64,000 nucleotides of DNA, from contig NC_052028.1 of NCBI RefSeq assembly GCF_015832195.1, forward strand, positions 3,329,501 through 3,393,500. Reading direction: 5' to 3'. The translations under genes were made by a program, and so were the position numbers. Source of the DNA: Motacilla alba alba. Lineage: Eukaryota > Chordata > Aves > Passeriformes > Motacillidae. The notes under the pieces are model-generated. The model did no database searches. It saw nothing but the letters and a program-made list of their open reading frames with translations, and was not told the origin of the DNA. This document shows, one piece after another, positions 58,401 to 64,000 of this stretch (positions within the stretch are counted from its first letter, which is position 1; every line of letters begins with the position of its first letter).

Positions 58401-61400
58401 AATCTGATTTCAAATAATTTCTAGATGTCTCATTACCAGAGTGATACAAATACTTCATGCTTCATAAAATCAAGATCCTACACCCTGGGTGCACAGATGA
58501 AATTATTTTCCTGGTTTTAACATTGTTTTTCTACTGTATCTCTGAAGGCAGCAACAGCAGATCTCCTTCCAGAGGCCCAGCTGACATGAGACCTCCATTG
58601 CCAATTCCTAGCAGACAGACTGTTCACCAGGCAAACACGGAGCAAGATGAGGTACAAAACATGAACCACGACTGTAAAGACAGCAAGTTTTCTGGTTCTG
58701 AGAGACAACACCTTTCAAAGCTGTTTTTCTAGTCAGTAGTCACTGTCAGGACACTCCTGGGTGCTTTCAGTTTCCTTTTCTGTGTCAAACTGTAGTGCCT
58801 TATTTTGTCCTCACCAAGAAAAACAACAATAGCTGAATCCCAACAGAACAAAATAAGAAAAATACTTGTTTTCTGGATTACTTGTTTAGCACAACTGCCT
58901 TCAAGCAGTATCAAACTTTCAGTTCTCCTTCCACAAAGCTTTGATGAGTAAAGCACTCATCTTTCAAGTGCATTTTTGCTTCACATTTCCTTAAATAAAA
59001 CAAGTTTAGAGCAAACCACTCATGGTGATTACACTGCTGGGCAATCATAAATAGTGCATTCACAGGAAGTCACCACAGTTGTCTCAGATGATAGCTAAAA
59101 AACAGACAGATGAAGGCAAAGGATGCCTTTGTGCCTAGTGTCCAGGTAGAAAAAAGAGAACATGCCACTTAAAAGCTTTTACTGAAAGTATTTGGAAATA
59201 TCTGTTTTCTTAGCTTGCCTGCAGGGGCATAATGTCTATATCTGTAATATTTTCAAATTTATCAAAGAGAGCAGGCAATTTAAAACCATTTAGCACTTTC
59301 CATACCACAATAAATAGCAGCATGATCTGTGACACACAGAGATTCTGCACACAGACCCACATATCCCTCACACTGCAGTTTCTCTCTGCTTATTTGCATG
59401 TTGCCATTCCCTGGCAGCTGACTTGTCCTTGTCCTGTCCCCAGCCCCAGGGCTCTCTGAAGGATGAGTGGTACGTGGCCTTTGTCAGCCGGCCCGAGGCA
59501 GAGGCAGCGCTGCGCAGGATAAACAAGGTACTGCAAATCCCACCCCTGTCTGGGCCACGGAGCCCAGCAAAACGAACTACAGGTTCAAACAAGGCTTATC
59601 TGTACATGTGGAAGTAAATTAAATATAGAGTATTTAATATTTAATATTAAACATGTAAAATAGAAATAAATAAATTTAAAATATAATAAACATTTATTCT
59701 ATTTTAAATGAATACACTCAATTTAAAAATAAGTAATTTAAAAACAAATGTTTTATTATTATATTATTATTAAAATAATATAAGAAACAAATATTAAATA
59801 TATCAAATAGTAAGATATGAATATATAATATTTATTATATAATCTTTAATATCATAAAGATAAATAGAGTTATTGCTGTGGGAGTTGTGCTTATCCTGTG
59901 CTGCATCACAGCACTTGCCATGAGCTGAAGATGGCATGTGCACCATTCCAGTGACTTTACTAAAGTCCAGTTTATGAGCTCCCATTCAGTGCCTTTAAGA
60001 AAAGGATTTCAATGGAAGACTTGTCAAAATAGATCTGAAACTAGGAAAAGCAGAGAGAGTGATACAGTATGACCTAAATTATACAGTGTCATTATTTTAA
60101 GCTGTCTATAAATCCATCCCGTGGGGAAGGTGATTGGCACTTAGTGGAAATGAACTTCTCTTCAGGTTGAAGAGATGTGAGGTTTGGTCTTTGATATTTC
60201 ATTCCTCCTTTAATGGAATCTCTCCCTCATACAACACCATTCCTACCTTCCTTTAGAATCTGCTTTTGTAATAGAGAGGAAAGTCTGAAGTAGCAAACTG
60301 AAAGACAAAGCATTTGTCAAAAGACCTAAATGCTTTAACAGTGCAATTTCTCTTACCAGAAAGGAAAAAGATTTCAGAAGAAGAAACACTTAGAAGCACA
60401 AGTACTCTAGTGAAAGGTGTTACACTGATCAAACCCAGGAGTGTCTGCTATTTGTCATCTTTCATTTTTTCCTGTTTCAGGATGGAACATTCCTGGTGAG
60501 GGACAGCTCAAGGAAAACAGTGACTCACCCCTATGTCCTGATGGTGCTGTACAGAGACAAAGTGTACAACATCCAGATTCGCTACCAGGAGCAGGACCAC
60601 TTGTACTTGTTAGGAACCAGCTTGAAAGGAAAAGAGGTACTCTGTGCTTTTCAGCTACTTCTCTTCATTTCAAGGCATCTCCTGCCTCCTTCCTCAGTGT
60701 CAGGTGACTGTTCACCTGCGCTGGAATTCTGCTTCTTGTCCCAGTTATTCACGGGAGAATATTGTTACTGCTGGAAGCAGCATCAGGTTATGCTGTTAGC
60801 ACTCAGGGAATGAAGGGGTGGCCTTAGAACACAGCCATTAGAAATCCTCGTGCCTGGGTAGGGAATGTTTGTTTCCCACTGAGATACCAGATAAGGGACA
60901 TGCAGAGCTGAGAGCTAATCCATACCTGCCAAGTTCCACCTTTGCTCCCGGGCTGGTGGCTCAGCCCCAGCCTACAGGATTGTGTGGGTTTGCTGGCACC
61001 AGACAGACTGCTCAGCACATTCCTGGCAGTTCTGATCCAGACAGAACCCCTGAACTCATCAGCCACCTCTGAACTCTCAAGTACAGTCATCACATCAAGT
61101 GCAGTGGCAACAGCCTGTGTTAAACAGACCAACATGATATAAATTAATTATACAACATTGCAGCAGCTTGTACACAGAGTTACTGAGCTACAGGTCATGA
61201 CAGGAATGAGAACAGTTGATCTGGACCTTATTTATATTTTTATAATATTGATACATTTTTAGAATTTTAAAAAACCCTTTTGTTTCTACTGGTTACTAAT
61301 AATTCTGACATTTTGGCCTTAGCATTCTCATTTTTTTCCAACCCACAGGAATTTTCTTCTGTAGCAGATATCATTGACCACTTCCAAAGAACACCCCTTC

Positions 61401-61471
61401 TTCTGATTGATGGAAAAGACAGAGGCTCAAGAAACCAGTGCATGTTAAAATACGCTGCAGGACATATTTAA
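34424..61471 (+). CDS. LCP2: LCP2 (SLP-76), T-cell and platelet signalling adaptor
   Basis: SLP-76 is the cytosolic scaffold phosphorylated by ZAP-70/Syk that links LAT-Gads to PLC-gamma, Vav, Nck and Itk. 21 coding exons close in phase to 537 residues (human 533): 34424-34501, 37076-37138, 39647-39693, 45516-45581, 46505-46536, 47580-47614, 48847-49051, 49839-49939, 50806-50875, 51297-51380, 52168-52193, 52277-52296, 52402-52506, 53463-53493, 54132-54144, 55154-55274, 57632-57681, 58548-58651, 59444-59527, 60481-60636 and 61349-61471. Seen: SAM domain (about 12-78); an acidic region with DYESP at Y115 and Y130 and GYEPPP at Y147, the Vav/Nck/Itk sites; QPPVPPQRP for PLC-gamma SH3; [10 protein letters not shown] (R240-K243) for Gads; and an SH2 domain from about 424 with FLVRDSS (Arg452). 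All key residues are intact. A (GAT)6 run precedes Y115. Confidence 0.97.
34784..37075. other. LCP2 intron 1 (distal part)
   Basis: AT-rich intronic DNA with no recognised LINE or LTR. It contains the A/C-rich tract at 36340-36510. The first 282 bases of the intron remain open in the exon 1 frame. Confidence 0.6.
36340..36510 (+). repeat. A/C-rich low-complexity tract
   Basis: About 170 bases made almost only of A and C (AAAACCC, CCAAACAAACAAAC, AACAACAACAACC), giving an artefactual Lys/Pro/Gln-rich frame. On the minus strand it is a G/T tract. Confidence 0.93.
39694..44019. other. LCP2 intron 3, first part
   Basis: The largest LCP2 intron (39694-45515). No exon or mobile element was recognised before the CR1 at 44020. 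A small CAACCAACCAACAACC-type A/C-rich patch lies at about 41530-41580. Confidence 0.5.
44020..44458 (+). mobile_element. CR1 LINE 3' end in LCP2 intron 3
   Basis: Well-kept CR1 tail of about 440 bases. It shows GTTTAGCCTGGAGAAAAGGAGACTCAGGGG, AGGAGGAAGTTTTTCACAGAAAAGAGTGG, CAGGGAGGTGGTGGAGTCCCC, GGGTTGGACTTGATGATCTTAAAGG and TCTCTTCCAACC, ending in the CR1-specific octamer tandem ATTCTGTG ATTCTGTG ATTCTGTC. Same sense as LCP2. Confidence 0.95.
46350..46426 (+). repeat. Three tandem copies in LCP2 intron 4
   Basis: ACTTCTTTCTATTGTGACAG occurs near 46357, 46379 and 46404, the last two separated by TATAGACTTC. It lies about 80 bases upstream of exon 5 (46505), and each copy is a pyrimidine tract followed by a CAG, resembling a decoy acceptor. 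Confidence 0.88.
47190..47560 (-). mobile_element. Probable solo LTR in LCP2 intron 5
   Basis: Minus strand shows a TATA-like GTATAAAA at 47288-47281 and AATAAA at 47266-47261. Antisense to LCP2 and ends within about 20-40 bases of exon 6 (47580). Bounds are approximate and the end repeats were not defined. Confidence 0.42.
51005..51215 (+). repeat. Irregular tandem repeat in LCP2 intron 9
   Basis: Four or more copies of CAATTGTACTCATACAGGAG followed by a TCTGAATTGTTGTTTTAAGAA part, with partial copies lacking one half. Recent expansion is likely because the copies differ by few bases. Confidence 0.92.
53075..53125 (+). repeat. Short tandem repeat in LCP2 intron 13
   Basis: The unit ATCCTTATGTATATCCTGAT is repeated two to three times, then decays into TCCTTATCCTTATCC. 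About 50 bases in all. Confidence 0.85.
54132..54144 (+). other. LCP2: 13-nt microexon of LCP2 (exon 15)
   Basis: GATGAAGAAGACA lies between a T13/CCCCAG acceptor and a GTAAGT donor. It encodes DEED plus one base and joins PPHKKNE to TALQRP in phase, matching the human NDEDDVHQRP stretch. It is far below the size needed for ordinary exon definition. Confidence 0.88.
55515..56150 (-). mobile_element. Probable retroviral LTR in LCP2 intron 16
   Basis: The sequence GATTGAGTAAAAGCAGG followed by TATTTATTAAATAGG (AATAAA on minus at 55566-55561) looks like the R/U5 end of a passerine ERV LTR, antisense to LCP2. Its 5' limit is vague and identity rests on memory. Confidence 0.42.
56745..57190 (-). 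mobile_element. CR1 LINE fragment, antisense in LCP2 intron 16
   Basis: Minus-strand CR1. Plus strand reads AAGGTCACCTTGAACAGGCTG, GAGAGAGATTCCACAACACTC, CTCCAGTGCTTGCTTGCCCTC, AAAAAATGTTTCCTGATCTTCAGAGGGAACC, and TTCTCAGCTTCCAGCTCCCGCAGCCTCTCCTC. It is a different CR1 region and subfamily from the 44-kb copy and has no octamer tail visible. Confidence 0.85.
59625..59875. repeat. AT-rich low-complexity tract in LCP2 intron 19
   Basis: Roughly 250 bases of TAAATA, ATTATT and AATATA type sequence, almost free of G and C. No element recognised. Confidence 0.85.
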
Positions 61472-64000
61472 ACGAAACTTTAGAGAAGATCACATAGTAC
61501 TGAAGCCTTCTGAAGTTTATAAATGTCAAGATATTTCCCTTTTCAGCAAACTAAAATCATGAAGTCATTAAAATTCACAGTTTCAAAGAAAAAAGACTAC
61601 GTTATTTTTAAATTATGCGTTAAATGCAGTACTCTATAAATACAATTTTCCTACAAAGTGTCCATTAATCATACAGCACATGAGATCATGAGTTTTTTTT
61701 TTCTTCCAAGATAGGCATGTTCTCTTGAAATTATTTCCACACCAAATTTGATGAACCATAAATAAATATCCATACAAGCCTCTGCTTTCATGGGAGCTCT
61801 TTTTTTTGGATCAGAATTGCAACAGCAATTTTGTTGTTTTTAGTGATGCAGAGTAGACCCAAACATTGTCAAAGCTGCGGAGTAGACAACATAAAAGCCA
61901 ATTTTTTTTCAATAAATCAAACTCTGCTCACTTCTATGAAAAGATCAACTCAGATCTGAGAGACACACAGGTTTCAGTGGCACCAAAAACCCTCCAACCC
62001 TGGAAATGCAGGTGCCTGTCAGGATCTGTGTCGGGGTTATTCAGCTGTGAAATTGTCTGTTCCCACTTTTCCAGGAAAACACCACACCCACACGGAGCAC
62101 ATCCTCTCTGCCACAGCTCTGGGGATCCCATGCCTCAGCCCACAACTGGAATTTCGTATTTCCTACAATTCTCCAACCTCACTCAGAAAGAAGGTTTTCT
62201 CCACACACATCTCTCTTCAGCTGTGTCTTTCTGGCTGAATCAAGCAACTGCATTTTTACAGGGAGCACGTCAACAAAATTATCCTCATGTGACCCTTACG
62301 TGGCAGAACCCCTCAGATCTCTTAGAAAGCACACACAGGCCAAACTGAGTTCCTCTTGCACAACTGCTTTCTGTTTTACTGTATTTTTTAAAGAAAAAAA
62401 GGGACACTCAGTTCAAAAATACAAGTTGTAGCTGAGGAACACTGAAGCCCCTTTGTTAAGTGGGATTTATCCAACCACTTGCCCTGGGTTTCAAATTCCC
62501 TTGGATTCAAATCACCTTGGTTTCATAATTATGACTTTTATCACCCTTTTTCTCCTTTAAAGTCATGGTGTCTATATCAGTTAAAACACTGGAACCAAAA
62601 TTCAAGGTAGAAAATACCTTCCATAGAATCTGTAAAGCTTCCCAGATAACATAATGAGATTTCATAAACAGTTTTCCTTATAGAAATATGTTTTGTAAGT
62701 GTTCCTTTCTAAGATGTTTAGGTAAGAGCTGGAATTCAAAGATAGCAAAGTTCATTTCCATGCAACTATGAGTCCAAAAATAAAGGTGAAAAATAAAATT
62801 TAAAAACTCTTTCAGCTGACAAAAGCTGCTTCTAGCCCAATATTTTAAAAATGGACTACTAATCTGGTGAAAGAAAAGTCAGTCAATCTGTCTTTTTCAA
62901 AAACTGTTAAAATTAAGAACAACATTCCCCATATCACCACTGACTCCTGTGAACTGTAATTTATTCCATTGCCCTGCCTTGAAAAATCTGACATCCCAGA
63001 AATACCTCCTATGGAATTGTGTTTTATTGATTTTAAATAATCTCACCAGCAAAAGAGCAATAAAACATAAACCAGCATAAGAAATTCTAACACTGTGTAC
63101 TTTTTAAAGTAGAATAAACCTCTATTTGATTATTCAGAGAAATATACTTGGTGTAAGAGTAAAGCTACATCTCAACATTCAAATATGTCCACCAGTAAAG
63201 TGTGATTGAATATTTATTGTAATGAACTAGGTGAAAATAGTGGCTGTGTAAATGTTGGGCCAAATAGATTTCAGGCTAGAGCACTGAAACCACAAACTCC
63301 TCCCTATTCTTGTAGCTAGTTGCATTAGAGAGTCATTACAGAAACTAGAATGGAAAGCATTTTTGGTTTTCCAGAAGTAACCTGCTCTTTGACCTCTCCC
63401 TCAGCAACATTTTTTAGACGAGGAAGGCAGCTCAAAACACAAATTGCAGTTCCTCCTTCACTGGCAGTTTCTTATCCTGTTTTCCCAGGCATAACTGAGA
63501 CAAGAGACAGTGACTTGAAGTAAATTTCAAATCTTTTGTTACTGCTCCAACAGGTTTTTGTTTAAAAGGAGAAAACCATGCGAGAAACTTCATGCCCAGT
63601 TTCCTGACCTTTTTAATTATTTACATCAGTCTTTCCAGCCCTAGGCTTAATTTGGGAAATGTGGGTTGAAAAAGCCACTCTCAGAATCCATAACCTAGCT
63701 TTTTTTCCATTCCACATGTTTAGCTTAAAACAAAAATAGTCTACCTGCAGGAAACCATGCTATCATTGCACAGTTCAAACTTAATTAAAAGAAAGATGAA
63801 GAAGAAAGAAGAAAGAAGAAAGAAGCAGCTTCAGCAGTATTAATAGAAGACAATACATGGAAATGGATGTTACTTAATCAGTCAAACTCCAAGTCTTTTC
63901 TTCAGCTTCTCTTAAATCTTTGGCCTTCATGGGATGGTTAAAATTCAAAATCAGGTCACAAAGCAGTAGCTGGCTTTCCACTGAAAGAAAAAGGGCAATG
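61472..64000. other. LCP2 3' UTR and downstream DNA
   Basis: AT-rich with no coding exon. Candidate AATAAA signals on the plus strand occur at 61761-61766 and 61911-61916, and further ones near 62780 and 63058. A (GAAGAAA)n purine run lies at 63797-63825. The minus strand shows nothing recognisable. KCNMB1, KCNIP1 or DOCK2, the usual LCP2 neighbours, were not seen. Confidence 0.5.

Overview
This is vertebrate nuclear DNA, almost certainly from a bird and most likely a passerine. The evidence is five or six split genes with GT-AG introns, the 3' ends of CR1 LINEs (one ending in the typical octamer tandem), several avian-type retroviral LTRs, GC-rich minisatellites and a 1,000-N scaffold gap. 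Species and LTR family names cannot be settled without a database.

Layout. CD14 (minus, 694-2046) is followed by a repeat-rich spacer holding a CAGCTG-rich minisatellite, CR1 tails and LTR-like pieces. TMCO6 (plus) starts at 5920 in a GC-rich promoter and runs into the gap at 10864-11863. IK/RED (plus) emerges from the gap, and its last eight exons end at 15226. WDR55 (plus, 16336-18321) is complete. A promoter-like island and a G-rich minisatellite separate WDR55 from DND1 (minus, 21192-26449), which converges on it. About 8 kb of repeat-rich intergenic DNA leads to LCP2/SLP-76 (plus, 34424-61471), whose 21 coding exons are all in the window. The last 2.5 kb is 3' UTR and intergenic.

The exon models were built by matching splice sites and reading phase to remembered mammalian proteins. 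WDR55 (378 aa), DND1 (340 aa) and LCP2 (537 aa) close in frame from start to stop at near-mammalian lengths. These are independent genes sharing a neighbourhood: an LPS co-receptor (CD14), an armadillo-type membrane protein (TMCO6), a spliceosome component (IK), a nucleolar WD40 protein (WDR55), a germ-cell RNA-binding protein (DND1) and a T-cell/platelet adaptor (LCP2).

Most interesting points. A same-sense solo LTR fills nearly all of DND1 intron 2 and has a start codon open in frame into exon 3. The DND1 start exon with its splice donor appears twice in tandem. IK contains a textbook AT-AC minor-class (U12) intron. LCP2 exon 1 stays open for 94 codons into intron 1. An opposed pair of CCAAT boxes forms an unassigned promoter-like island just after WDR55.
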